From: AR12 sp036265915
GTDB lineage: Bacteria > Methylomirabilota > Methylomirabilia > Rokubacteriales > CSP1-6
Reading direction: 5' to 3'
Assembly: GCA_036265915.1 (NCBI GenBank)
Contig: DATAOC010000065.1
Span: 1 to 24,736 of the forward strand
DNA: 24,736 bases
The notes beneath the pieces are model-generated. The model had not been told where the DNA came from, did not search any database, and saw nothing but the letters and a program-made list of their open reading frames with translations. The translations under genes were made by a program, and so were the position numbers. This document shows, piece after piece, positions 8,096-17,582 of the stretch (within the stretch, counting starts at the first letter, position 1; each line of letters starts with the position of its first letter).

Positions 8096-8584
8096 GTGGC
8101 GCGACCGGCGCGCGCGATCGCGGCGCTGCTGTGCGTGGTGGCGCTGGCCGCGACCGTCGCCGCCGCGCCGGCGCTCGACGGCCACGTCGTTCGCGTCGTC
8201 GACGGCGACACGATCCACGTGCGGCTCGGTGATCGCATCGAGACGGTGCGCTACATCGGCGTCAACACCCCCGAGGTGCACCATCCCAGGAAGGGTGAAG
8301 AGCCCGGCGGCCGCGAGGCGGCGGCGGTGAACCATGATCTCGTCGGCGGTCGGCACGTGCGGCTGGAGCTCGACGCGCAGTCTCGCGATCGCTACGGCCG
8401 GCTGCTGGCGTACGTCTGGGTCGACGAGACGATGGTGAACGCCGAGCTCGTGCGCCGCGGCTTTGCCCAGGTGATGACGGTGCCGCCGAACGTGCGCCAC
8501 CAGCGCCTGTTCCTGACGCTGCAGCGCGAAGCGCGCGCGGCCGGGCGCGGGCTGTGGGCGGAGCCGGAGCCGGTCGCCCGCTAG
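8096..8584 (+). CDS. Exported thermonuclease-like (SNase) protein
   Basis: 162 residues with a signal peptide (residues 1-24, cleavage near VAAA). The SNase fold is clear: VVRVVDGDTIHVRLG, then VRYIGVNTPEVHHP, then SRDRYGRLLAYVWV and GLWAE. Catalytic residues equivalent to staphylococcal Arg35, Glu43 and Arg87 are R52, E60 and R102. The calcium ligand Asp40 is Asn here (N57), a common variant. GTG at 8096 is the start because it gives a complete signal peptide; no clear Shine-Dalgarno precedes it. The 87-base gap before it includes an AT-rich stretch with TTGAAA and TTGACG, but no convincing -10 follows. It likely degrades DNA or RNA outside the cytoplasm. Its TAG stop shares the CTAG with the convergent GNAT gene. 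Confidence 0.88.
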   Translation: MARPARAIAALLCVVALAATVAAAPALDGHVVRVVDGDTIHVRLGDRIETVRYIGVNTPEVHHPRKGEEPGGREAAAVNHDLVGGRHVRLELDAQSRDRYGRLLAYVWVDETMVNAELVRRGFAQVMTVPPNVRHQRLFLTLQREARAAGRGLWAEPEPVAR

Positions 8585-9000
8585 AGATCCTTCGCGTAGC
8601 GAAGCCAGCGCGCCTCGCGCGCCCAGCCCGGTGCGGCGTCCCAGAAGGCGACGGCCTGCGGCTCCTCGCGCGCGACCATCGCCGACAGCCTCCGTGCGCC
8701 GCGCGCGTGGAGACGTCGCTCCGCCTCGGCGACCAGCGCCTGGGCGACGCCGCGACGCCGGCACTCCGGCAGCACCGCGAGGCGATAGATGCCGCCGCGC
8801 CAGCCGTCCCAGCCCGCGATGACGCTGCCCACGATGCGACCCGACTCCTCGCCGACGAGCAGGGTGTCGGGATGCTCGCGCACGAGCCGCTCCACCTCGG
8901 GCAGCGTGTCGGTCGGGCGCGGAATCGCCTCCGCCTTGCGCCAGAGATCGAGGACCAGCGCGCACTCGTCGAGCCGGCAGCCGCGCACGATCAGCGGCAT
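8581..9000 (-). CDS. GNAT-family N-acetyltransferase
   Basis: 139 residues. The core GNAT motif A is present at ~71-90 (IYRLAVLPECRRRGVAQALV), with the acetyl-CoA loop R-R-x-G-x-A at 82-86, preceded by the strand VGSVIAGWDGWRGG. A C-terminal AVAFWDAAPGWAREA is the usual N-acyltransferase tail motif. The layout resembles the short YpeA-like acetyltransferases; the substrate (protein N-terminus, amine or amino acid) is not predictable. The ATG at 9000 lies 10 bases inside the end of the LLM oxidoreductase gene, so the two are translationally coupled on the minus strand. Its stop (TAG on the minus strand) uses the same CTAG as the convergent nuclease gene. Confidence 0.88.
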   Translation of the reverse strand: MPLIVRGCRLDECALVLDLWRKAEAIPRPTDTLPEVERLVREHPDTLLVGEESGRIVGSVIAGWDGWRGGIYRLAVLPECRRRGVAQALVAEAERRLHARGARRLSAMVAREEPQAVAFWDAAPGWAREARWLRYAKDL

Positions 9001-9938
9001 GCGGGCAGTACCTCGCGCGCGAGCAGATCGATGGCGGCGGCATCGTCCATGTCGAGCATCTGCAGCATGGCGCGCTGGACGCCGAGCGCGGTCCATCGCG
9101 CGAGATCGGCGACGATCCGTGCCGGCGCGCCGTAGAGGAAGCCGGCGGCGCGCCAGCCGGCCTCGTCGGCGGGGATGCGCGGAAAGATCGCTCGCGCGCG
9201 GGCCAGTCGTGCCTGGAGCTCCGTCTCCGAGCGGCCGATGAGCACGGGCACCATCAGCGAGCGCGCGATGGCGGCGGGGTCACGGCCCACGGCCTTGCAG
9301 TGCGAGTCGAGCGTCGCGCGCTTGGCCGCGTACTCATCGAACGTCGCGCGGGTGGTGTTCCACTCGTCGGCGTACGCGGCCGCGATCTTCAGCGTCCGCC
9401 GCTCGCCGCGCGCGCCGATGATCAACGGGACCCGACCACCGGGCGGCAGCGGGTGGCTCTCGGCGGACTCGAGCGGGTAGTAGGGCTGCGCGAGCGTGAC
9501 CGGGCGTCCCTCCCAGAGGGCGCGGATGGCGTGCGCGCCGCACTCGAGGCGGTCGAGGCGCTCCTTCAACGGCGGAAACGGAATGCCGAACATCCGGTGC
9601 TCGCCCTCATGCCAGCCGGCGCCGATGCCGAGATCGAGCCGCCCGTTCGAGAGCTCGGCGATGGCCGCCGCGCGCTTGGCGAGGAGCACCGGGTGGTGGA
9701 ACGTCAGTGGCGACACGAGCACGCCGAAGCGGATGCGGGAGGTGGCGGTGGCCAGCCAGGTCAGCGACGCCCACGTGTCCAGCGAGGGCCGGCGCGCGTC
9801 GCCGAAGAGGCCGGTAAGGTGATCGGAGCGGAAGAGCGACTCGAAGCCGCCCTCTTCGGCCTGGCGGGCGAGCCGCCGCCAGCGCTCCCACGTCAGCCCC
9901 TCCTGTCCCTCGATCATCAAGCCAAGCGCGAGCTGCAT
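8991..9938 (-). CDS. LLM-class (luciferase-like, probably F420-dependent) oxidoreductase
   Basis: 315 residues, full length for the bacterial luciferase-like superfamily TIM barrel. Typical segments are LALGLMIEGQEGLTWERW, ESLFRSDH (~33-40), SRIRFGVLVSPLTFHHP (~67-83), GRLDLGIGAGWHEGEH (~99-114) and PLIIGARGERRTLKIAA. These match subfamilies often annotated as F420-dependent in actinobacteria and uncultured soil lineages; flavin cofactor use is possible, and no F420 biosynthesis gene is in this window. A GGAG Shine-Dalgarno lies a few bases before the ATG at 9938. It is first in a two-gene unit with the GNAT gene and diverges from the indolepyruvate oxidoreductase gene across a 99-base gap. 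The substrate is unknown. Confidence 0.88.
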   Translation of the reverse strand: MQLALGLMIEGQEGLTWERWRRLARQAEEGGFESLFRSDHLTGLFGDARRPSLDTWASLTWLATATSRIRFGVLVSPLTFHHPVLLAKRAAAIAELSNGRLDLGIGAGWHEGEHRMFGIPFPPLKERLDRLECGAHAIRALWEGRPVTLAQPYYPLESAESHPLPPGGRVPLIIGARGERRTLKIAAAYADEWNTTRATFDEYAAKRATLDSHCKAVGRDPAAIARSLMVPVLIGRSETELQARLARARAIFPRIPADEAGWRAAGFLYGAPARIVADLARWTALGVQRAMLQMLDMDDAAAIDLLAREVLPACR

Positions 9939-9961
9939 CCCGTCTCCGTGAACCGCCGTAT

Positions 9962-9992
9962 TTGCGCCGACTTCGACGCGCCCGTATCATAC
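9962..9992. promoter_or_regulatory. Divergent promoter region with overlapping palindromic -10 elements
   Basis: On the plus strand TTGCGC (9962-9967) and TATCAT (9985-9990) are spaced by 17 bases. The -10 lies in the perfect odd palindrome GTATCATAC (9984-9992), which reads TATGAT on the minus strand, giving a -10 for the LLM gene; no good -35 is visible for the minus direction. The palindrome centre (9988) is exactly 50 bases from each start codon (9938 and 10038). A 7-base inverted repeat GTGAACC (9948-9954) / GGTTCAC (10011-10017) flanks it, possibly by chance. Confidence 0.5.
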
Positions 9993-10037
9993 GACCGAGG
10001 CGGCACGTGGGGTTCACCGTTCCCGTCTGAGGAGAGC

Positions 10038-13000
10038 ATGGCCATCAACGACTCGTTCACGCTCGATGCCAAATACCGCAAGGAGGACGGCACCATCTTC
10101 CTGTCGGGCATCCAGGCGCTGGTCCGGCTGCCGCTCGATCAGCATCGCGCCGACCGCCGCCGCGGCGTGCGCACCGCCACGCTGGTCTCCGGGTATCGCG
10201 GCTCGCCGCTCGGCGGTCTCGACCTCACGCTCGAGCGCAACCCCAAGCTGCTCGCCGAGCACAACGTCGTGTTCATCTCCGGCGTCAACGAGGATCTCGG
10301 CGCGACGGCCATCTACGGCGCCCAGCTCGCGAACATGTTCCCGAAGCCGAAGTACGACGGCGTGCTGGGCATGTGGTACGGCAAGGGACCTGGCGTCGAC
10401 CGCACGGGCGACATCTTCAAGCACGCGAACTACGCGGGCCTCGGACGCTGGGGCGGCGTGCTGGCCCTCGGCGGCGACGATCCGCTCTCGAAGTCGTCGA
10501 CGCTGCCGACGCACTCCGAGGTCGCGTTCTACGACGCGTTCTTTCCGACGCTGTTTCCGGGCAGTGTGCAGGAGATCCTCGATCTCGGTCGCTACGGGTT
10601 CGAGATGTCACGCTACTCCGGTCTCTGGGTCGGCTTCAAGATCGTGACCAACGTCGCCGACGAGATCGGCACCGCCGAGGTGCATCCCGATCGCGTCGTG
10701 ATTCGCGATCCGGGCTTCACCTGGGAGGGCAAGCCCTGGCGTCCGACGCAGAACCCGATGCTCCTGCCGCCCTATGGGCTCGAGCTGGAGCGGGAGATCC
10801 ACTATGGCCGCCTGGAGGCCGCCAAGGCCTTCGCCGCCGCGCACCCGCTCAACCGGATCACGGTGCCGTCGCCGAACGCCTGGCTCGGTATCGCGGCGCC
10901 CGGCAAGACGTACTACGACCTGCGCGAGGCGCTGCGGGAGCTCGGTCTCGACGACGCCGGCCTCGCCCGCTACGGCATCCGACTGCTGAAGATCGGCCTG
11001 CTGTGGCCGATGGAGCAGGGCATCGTCAAGGAGTTCGCGCACGGGCTCGAGGAGCTCTTCGTCGTCGAGGAAAAGCGCGCGTTCGTCGAGACGTTCATCC
11101 GCGACGTGCTCTACAACCAGGCCGAGCGCCCGCGCATCGTCGGCAAGCAGGACGAGCACGGTCGGCCACTGGTGCCCGCCAACGGCGAGCTCGACGCCGA
11201 CAAGCTGGCGCTACTGCTCGCCTCGCGGCTCGAGCGGAAGATCCAGCTCAGCTCGGTCACCGCGCGCGTCGCGCTGCTAGAGACACTGCGCGAGCGTCCG
11301 GCGCCGCTGACGCTGGCGCGCCAGCCGTTCTTCTGCTCCGGCTGTCCGCACAACCGCTCCACCGTCGTGCCCGAGGGCTCGATGGCGGGCGGCGGCATCG
11401 GCTGCCACGGCATGGCGCTCGCCATGCCGGAGCGCCACACCGTCGGCACTACGCACATGGGCGGCGAGGGCGTGCAGTGGGTCGGCATGGCACCGTTCAG
11501 CGGGCTGACGCACATGTTCCAGAACCTCGGCGACGGCACGTTCTTCCACTCCGGCTCCCTCGCCATCCGGCAGGCGGTGGCGGCGGGGACGAACGTGACG
11601 TTCAAGATTCTCTACAACTCGGCGGTGGCCATGACGGGCGGACAGGATGCCGCCGGCGCCATGCCGGTGCCGGACATGACGCGGTTGCTGGAGGCCGAGG
11701 GCGTCAAGCGGATCATCGTGACCACCGACGATCCGGGCAAGTACGGGCGTGGCGTGGCGTGGGGACGCGGCACCGAGGTGTGGCATCGCGACCGGCTCAT
11801 GGACGCGCAGATGCTGTTGCGCGACACGCCCGGCGTCACCGTGCTCATCCACGACCAGCGGTGCGCCGCCGAGAAGCGCCGGCTCCGCAAGCGCGGCAAG
11901 CTCGAGGACCCGGCGCTCCGCGTGTTCATCAACGAGTCCGTGTGCGAGGGCTGCGGCGACTGCGGCGTGAAGTCCAACTGCCTGTCGGTCCAGCCCGTCG
12001 ACACGGAGTTCGGGCGCAAGACGCAGATCCACCAGTCGTCGTGCAACAAGGACTACTCGTGTCTGCGCGGCGACTGTCCGTCGTTCGTGACCGTCGTGCC
12101 GAAGGGCGCCCCGCGCAAGAAGGAGCGGCGCGTGTTCACCGTGGATCGGCCGCTGCCCGAGCCGGCCGTCCGGGTGCCGGGCTCCGCCTCCGTGTTCATG
12201 ATGGGCATCGGCGGCACCGGCGTGGTCACCGTGAACCAGATTCTCGGCACCGCCGCGCTGCTGGATGGCAAGCACGTGCGCGGTCTCGATCAGACCGGGC
12301 TCAGCCAGAAGGGCGGGCCGGTCGTCTCGCACCTGAAGATCTTCGAGCGTCCCGAGGAGGTATCGGCGAAGGTCGCGGCCGGTGGCGCTGACTGCTATCT
12401 CGGCTTCGACGTGCTCGTCGCGACCTCGCCGCAGAATCTCGACCACGCGCGCTCCGACAAGACCATCGCCGTCGTCTCCACGAGCCAGGTCCCCACCGGC
12501 GCCATGGTGACGAAGACCGACGTGCACTTTCCCGACGCGGCGGGGCTGCTGACCTCGATCAACCGGTGCACGCGCAAGGACGAGAACGCGTTCGTGGACG
12601 CGCTCGGGCTGGCCGAGACGCTCTTCGACGACCACATGGCGGCCAACCTCATCGTGCTCGGCGCGGCGTACCAGGCGGGTGCCATCCCGGTGGCGGCGGC
12701 CGCCATCGAGCGCGCCATCGAGCTCAACGGGGTCTCGGTGGCCATGAACACGCAGGCGTTCCGCGCGGGGCGACTGGTGGTGGCCGATCCGACGTGGGCC
12801 GGCACGCTCACGCGCCGCCGGGTCGGCGCGCTCGACGTGACCGCACCGCTGTCCGCGGAGTCGCGGGCGCTGGTCGATGGCGTCGGCGCCGAGGGCGAGC
12901 TGCGACGGCTCCTCGAGGTGCGCGTGCCGGAGCTGATCGCGTATCAGGACGCGGCGTACGCCCGCCGGTATGTCGACGTCGTCCGGCGCGTGCTGGCCGC

Positions 13001-13505
13001 CGAGCGCGCCGCGGCGCCGGGGCGCACGGCGCTGAGCGAGAACGTCGCGCGGTATCTGTTCAAGCTGATGGCGTACAAGGACGAGTACGAGGTCGCCCGT
13101 CTGCACCTGCAGAACGATCTGGGGGCGGCGCTCAAGGACGAATATCCCGAGGGCGTCACCGTGCACTACAACCTGCACCCGCCGCTGCTGCGCGCGCTCG
13201 GATGGCAGCGGAAGCTGCGCTTCGGCCGGTGGTTCGACTCGGTGTTCCGCGCGCTGTACGGCATGCGCGGCCTCCGCGGTGGCGCCCTCGATCCGTTCCG
13301 CTGGCCGGAGGTCCGCCGCGTGGAGCGTGCGCTCGTCGGCGAGTACGTCGCTTTGGTGGACCAGGCGCTCGCCGGCCTGTCCGAAAGCTCGTACGACCGC
13401 GCCGCGAAGCTCGCCGCACTGCCCGACCTGATCCGGGGCTACGAGGACATCAAGCTCGCGAACGTTCGACGCTTCCGCGAGGAGGTTCGCGCGCTCGGTT
13501 TCTAG
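10038..13505 (+). CDS. Single-chain indolepyruvate ferredoxin oxidoreductase family protein
   Basis: 1155 residues, the usual size of the fused proteobacterial-type enzyme. It oxidatively decarboxylates indolepyruvate or other arylpyruvates to arylacetyl-CoA, passing electrons to an iron-sulfur centre. The N-terminal ~400 residues are the pyruvate-oxidoreductase-like domain (LVSGYRGSPLGGLD, GKGPGVDRTGD). The TPP-binding part contains CSGCPHN (~433-439), GGGIGCHGMAL and MTGGQDAAG. Cysteine groups C636/C639/C642/C647 and C669/C675/C680 form the ferredoxin-like region. From ~720 comes the gamma-type domain (MGIGGTGVVTV, GLSQKGGPVVSHL), then a helical C-terminal DUF6537-like tail. GAGGAGAG just upstream supports the ATG at 10038; longer in-frame extensions cross the promoter region. 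It is transcribed alone or with the following exported protein gene. Confidence 0.93.
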   Translation: MAINDSFTLDAKYRKEDGTIFLSGIQALVRLPLDQHRADRRRGVRTATLVSGYRGSPLGGLDLTLERNPKLLAEHNVVFISGVNEDLGATAIYGAQLANMFPKPKYDGVLGMWYGKGPGVDRTGDIFKHANYAGLGRWGGVLALGGDDPLSKSSTLPTHSEVAFYDAFFPTLFPGSVQEILDLGRYGFEMSRYSGLWVGFKIVTNVADEIGTAEVHPDRVVIRDPGFTWEGKPWRPTQNPMLLPPYGLELEREIHYGRLEAAKAFAAAHPLNRITVPSPNAWLGIAAPGKTYYDLREALRELGLDDAGLARYGIRLLKIGLLWPMEQGIVKEFAHGLEELFVVEEKRAFVETFIRDVLYNQAERPRIVGKQDEHGRPLVPANGELDADKLALLLASRLERKIQLSSVTARVALLETLRERPAPLTLARQPFFCSGCPHNRSTVVPEGSMAGGGIGCHGMALAMPERHTVGTTHMGGEGVQWVGMAPFSGLTHMFQNLGDGTFFHSGSLAIRQAVAAGTNVTFKILYNSAVAMTGGQDAAGAMPVPDMTRLLEAEGVKRIIVTTDDPGKYGRGVAWGRGTEVWHRDRLMDAQMLLRDTPGVTVLIHDQRCAAEKRRLRKRGKLEDPALRVFINESVCEGCGDCGVKSNCLSVQPVDTEFGRKTQIHQSSCNKDYSCLRGDCPSFVTVVPKGAPRKKERRVFTVDRPLPEPAVRVPGSASVFMMGIGGTGVVTVNQILGTAALLDGKHVRGLDQTGLSQKGGPVVSHLKIFERPEEVSAKVAAGGADCYLGFDVLVATSPQNLDHARSDKTIAVVSTSQVPTGAMVTKTDVHFPDAAGLLTSINRCTRKDENAFVDALGLAETLFDDHMAANLIVLGAAYQAGAIPVAAAAIERAIELNGVSVAMNTQAFRAGRLVVADPTWAGTLTRRRVGALDVTAPLSAESRALVDGVGAEGELRRLLEVRVPELIAYQDAAYARRYVDVVRRVLAAERAAAPGRTALSENVARYLFKLMAYKDEYEVARLHLQNDLGAALKDEYPEGVTVHYNLHPPLLRALGWQRKLRFGRWFDSVFRALYGMRGLRGGALDPFRWPEVRRVERALVGEYVALVDQALAGLSESSYDRAAKLAALPDLIRGYEDIKLANVRRFREEVRALGF

Positions 13506-13556
13506 TCAGTGGCATTTCGCTTGCTCCGTTGCCCCCGGGGCAGGAGGGCAAGCGCC

Positions 13557-14192
13557 ATGAAGAGCTCAGCAGCCGCGTTGTTCGCGATCATCGTCGGCGT
13601 CGGCACGGTCGCCGCGCTGCCGGCAGTGACCGCCGCGAAGACCACCGCCGCCGCACAGCAGCGCGTGCACGGCACTGTCGTCAACACGCAGGGCACGACG
13701 CTCACACTGAAAGCGGACGACGGCCGCACGCTGACCGTCGACATGAAGGCCGTCGGCTCGAACATCCAGAAGGCGCTCACACCGAACGAGGGCGTGACGG
13801 TCATGGGCACGCCCGGGGCGCAGCCGACGCAGTTCACCGCGCAGTTCATCCAGCAGGACTCGTCCGATCCATCGCACGGCGGCAAGGTGGCCGGCCAGGC
13901 CGCGCCCGCCACGAGCGGCGGCAGCGACACGGCGTGGCAGCGGGTGCACGGCACCGTCGCCTCGGTGTCCGGCGAGACGCTGGCGCTCAAGACCGCGGAC
14001 GGTCAGACGGTGAACGTCGACATGAAGAGCGTGGACGCCGGCATCCGCAAGAACCTCGCCGCGGGCGAGGCGGTGACGGTCATCGGGTTCTACGGGGTCG
14101 ATGCGAGCAAGAACGTCGACAAGAAGAACCTGCACGCGCGCTTCATCCAGAAGGATTCCAGCGCGTCCGCCTCGCCGAAGACGACGAAGTAA
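13557..14192 (+). CDS. Exported protein with two tandem DUF5666-like beta domains
   Basis: 211 residues. The ATG at 13557 has GGAGGG 8 bases upstream and opens a signal peptide (residues 1-27, cleavage near VTAAK or slightly later), so it is preferred over an earlier in-frame GTG at 13509. The mature protein is an internal duplication: residues 35-103 and 128-202 each begin QRVHGTV and run through TL-L-K-ADGxT-VDMK, a helix with AVTV, and end ARFIQKDSS or AQFIQQDSS. The pattern resembles OB-like DUF5666 domains of secreted proteins. No catalytic residues are evident. A periplasmic binding or envelope role is a guess. The 51-base gap after the oxidoreductase contains a GC palindrome at 13530-13542 but no obvious promoter, so read-through is plausible. 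Its stop lies 3 bases from that of convergent arfB. Confidence 0.75.
   Translation: MKSSAAALFAIIVGVGTVAALPAVTAAKTTAAAQQRVHGTVVNTQGTTLTLKADDGRTLTVDMKAVGSNIQKALTPNEGVTVMGTPGAQPTQFTAQFIQQDSSDPSHGGKVAGQAAPATSGGSDTAWQRVHGTVASVSGETLALKTADGQTVNVDMKSVDAGIRKNLAAGEAVTVIGFYGVDASKNVDKKNLHARFIQKDSSASASPKTTK
13659..14162 (+). repeat. Tandem domain duplication in the exported beta-domain protein
   Basis: Copy 1 is 13659-13865 (residues 35-103) and copy 2 is 13938-14162 (residues 128-202), separated by a Gly/Ala/Ser-rich linker. Shared anchors are QRVHGTV, TVDMK/NVDMK, a following A-G-I/S-N-I-x-K helix, VTV and the ending FIQxDSS. This is an intragenic duplication visible at protein level. Confidence 0.8.
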
Positions 14193-14195
14193 TCG

Positions 14196-14627
14196 TCAGT
14201 CGTCAGCCGAGGGACGTGCGCGGAGCCGCTTGACGCCGCTCCGCGAGCGCTTGGCGCCCAGCCGGCGCTCGCGGGCGGCCGAGGTCGGCGCGGTGGCGGT
14301 GCGCGCGCGTGGCCGCACGAGGGCGGCGGCGACCAGCGCCCGCACCTTGGCGCGCGCGTCCTCGAGATTGCGCGCCTGGTTGCGCGTGAGCTGGCTGACG
14401 ATGACGAGCCGGCCGTCCGCGTCGAGTCGATGCCGCGCCAGCGCCGCCAGGCGGTCGCGCGCCGCCTCGCTCAGCCCCTCGATCCGGCCGAGGTCCACGC
14501 GGAGATCGATCTTCGTCGCGACCTTGTTCACGTTCTGCCCGCCCGGGCCGGAGGCGCGCACGGCGCGCACGCTGAGGGCGCCGGCGGGAACGCGCACGGA
14601 GTCGGTCACGACGATCGCCTCGCTCAC
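14196..14627 (-). CDS. arfB: Alternative ribosome-rescue peptidyl-tRNA hydrolase ArfB (YaeJ)
   Basis: 143 residues. The catalytic GGQ (29-31) sits in the class-I release-factor motif RASGPGGQNVNKVATKIDL, and the C-terminal tail is rich in Arg and Lys (RRLGAKRSRSGVKRLRAR), as needed to occupy the empty mRNA channel of stalled ribosomes. The length matches ArfB (about 140) and excludes RF1/RF2, which also carry a codon-recognition domain. It hydrolyses peptidyl-tRNA on non-stop ribosomes. The start is GTG at 14627 (CAC on the plus strand); the nearby ATG at 14635 is out of frame. A -10-like TACAAT lies only 6 bases upstream, suggesting a leaderless mRNA. Confidence 0.93.
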   Translation of the reverse strand: MSEAIVVTDSVRVPAGALSVRAVRASGPGGQNVNKVATKIDLRVDLGRIEGLSEAARDRLAALARHRLDADGRLVIVSQLTRNQARNLEDARAKVRALVAAALVRPRARTATAPTSAARERRLGAKRSRSGVKRLRARPSADD

Positions 14628-14633
14628 GCGTCC

Positions 14634-14639
14634 ATTGTA
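14634..14639 (-). promoter_or_regulatory. -10-like element at leaderless distance from arfB
   Basis: On the minus strand TACAAT (5 of 6 to consensus) ends 6 bases before the GTG start, the spacing expected when transcription starts at the start codon. No Shine-Dalgarno sequence fits between them. No convincing -35 is seen. Confidence 0.4.
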
Positions 14640-14671
14640 AGCGGCGGTGGACGGGCCCGCCGTCGACCCAG

Positions 14672-14691
14672 CATAATTGCCGGCAAGGAGG
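14672..14691 (+). promoter_or_regulatory. Possible -10 and Shine-Dalgarno for the 14697 gene
   Basis: CATAAT (14672-14677, 5 of 6 to consensus) is followed by the strong ribosome-binding site AAGGAGG (14685-14691), 5 bases before the ATG at 14697. The Shine-Dalgarno is clear; the promoter lacks a visible -35 and is weaker evidence. The gap is divergent with arfB. Confidence 0.45.
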
Positions 14692-14696
14692 CGCGA

Positions 14697-14968
14697 ATGG
14701 TGGGATTGAACGCGCAGTGGCAGGCGCTGCAGAAACAGCTCGACCGGCTCGAGATGCAGACGCGCAAGGCGAGGGGCGAGGCGCGCCGCCGGCTGAAGCG
14801 GGTGGAGCGGCAGACGCGGGTCGCGGTGCGCAAGGCGCTCCGTGATGCGGAGCCCCGCGTGCGCAAGGCCGTGGACGAGGCGACGCGGATCGGGCGGGGG
14901 CTGCGGGCCGGCGTGCGCGCGGGTGCGGCAGCCTATCGTTCTGACGGCGGCCGCCGATCCCGGCCGAA

Positions 14969-14972
<4 letters not shown>
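14697..14972 (+). CDS. Small basic helical (phasin- or histone-like) protein of unknown function
   Basis: 91 residues, with a strong AAGGAGG before the ATG. Residues ~5-80 are predicted to be almost wholly alpha-helical, with coiled-coil-like heptads (LQKQLDRLEMQTRKAR, then AVRKALRDAEPRVRKAVDEA) and very high Arg/Lys. The C-terminus is basic and disordered. There is no signal peptide or Cys. Similar composition occurs in phasins, nucleoid-associated proteins and small ribosome-associated proteins, but I recognise no specific family. Its TGA overlaps the GTG of the adenine deaminase gene (GTGA), so it heads a four-gene run. The phasin reading is mildly favoured by the PHB-depolymerase-like gene two genes on, but that gene encodes an exported enzyme. 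Confidence 0.7.
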
Positions 14973-16680
<1,708 letters not shown>

Positions 16681-16684
<4 letters not shown>

Positions 16685-17580
16685 GCCGCGCACTCGCCGC
16701 GCTGGCGGTGGCACTGGCACTGGCGATCGCCGCGGACGCCGCCGGCTCCTTCACGACCGCGCGCCACGGTGGCCGCAGCTACGCCGTGTACGTGCCGGCA
16801 ACGCCCGGCGAGTCGCCGCTCGTGGTGGCGCTTCACGGCTGCTGGCAGACGCCCGATGACTTCGCGGCCGGCACCCGGCTGAACGATGCCGCCGAGCGGC
16901 GCGGTCTCGTCGTGCTGTACCCGGCGCAGGGCCGCCGGGACAACGCGTATCGCTGCTGGAACTGGTTCGACCCCGCCGATCAGACGGCGGCGGGCGGTGA
17001 GGCGGGCGAGATCCTCGCCATGGCGCGGCACGTCCAGGAGGCACGTGGCATGAAGGACCGCCGGCTCGTGGTGCTCGGCTTCTCCGCGGGCGGCTACATG
17101 GCGGTGAACCTCGCGTGCGTGGCGCCGCAGTCGGTCGCCGGCATCGGCGTCATGGCGGGTGGACCGTACCGCTGCGGCGTCGGGGCCGCCGGCGCCATGC
17201 AGTGCATGCGCGGACGTACCGGCGATCCGGCTGCCTCCGCTGATCAGTGCCTGGCCGTGGGCGGTGTGCGCGCGCTGCCGATCCGGGCGTCGCTGTGGCA
17301 GGGCGGCGCCGACAGCGTCGTGAACGTCGCGAATCTTGCGGCACTCGAGACGATGCTGGCGCGCGCGCTCGGCACGGCGGCGGCACAGACGGAGTCCACC
17401 GACGGTATCGTGCACTCCGTGCATCGCGACCGGCGCGGCGTTCCGCGTCTGGAGACGTGGCTCGTCCCGGCCATGGGGCACGCGTGGAGCGGCGGCGATC
17501 CGCGCGGCACTCACACGTTTCCCGAAGGCCCGCCTGCGACGGACCGGATGCTCGACTTCCTGCTGGCGGCTGCGCGCTGA
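16681..17580 (+). CDS. Exported PHB-depolymerase/feruloyl-esterase-like alpha/beta hydrolase
   Basis: 299 residues; GTG overlaps the deaminase TGA (GTGA). Residues 1-21 form a signal peptide (hydrophobic Ala/Leu core, ADAAG). It matches the PHB depolymerase family: oxyanion segment VVALHGCWQTPDDF (~48-61), nucleophile S135 in LGFSAGGYM, acid D211 in WQGGADSVVN and H267 in AMGHAWSGG, with RCWNWFD (91-97) typical of the family. Several Cys (54, 92, 146, 165, 175, 190) could form disulfides, consistent with export. The likely reaction is ester hydrolysis in the periplasm or outside; polyhydroxyalkanoate, feruloyl or acetyl esters are all possible. There is no separate substrate-binding domain. 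Confidence 0.88.
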
Positions 17581-17582
17581 GC

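Noticed and set aside
9938..10028. 8-base direct repeat TCCCGTCT at 9938 and 10021
   Set aside because: The first copy overlaps a start codon, and a repeat of this length in 100 bases of biased composition is not convincing.
13530..13542. GC palindrome before the exported beta-domain gene as a terminator
   Set aside because: The loop would be a single base and there is no T-run; it may merely be compositional.
14194..14206. CGTCAG direct repeat between the convergent stops
   Set aside because: Two six-base copies are too short to mean anything.
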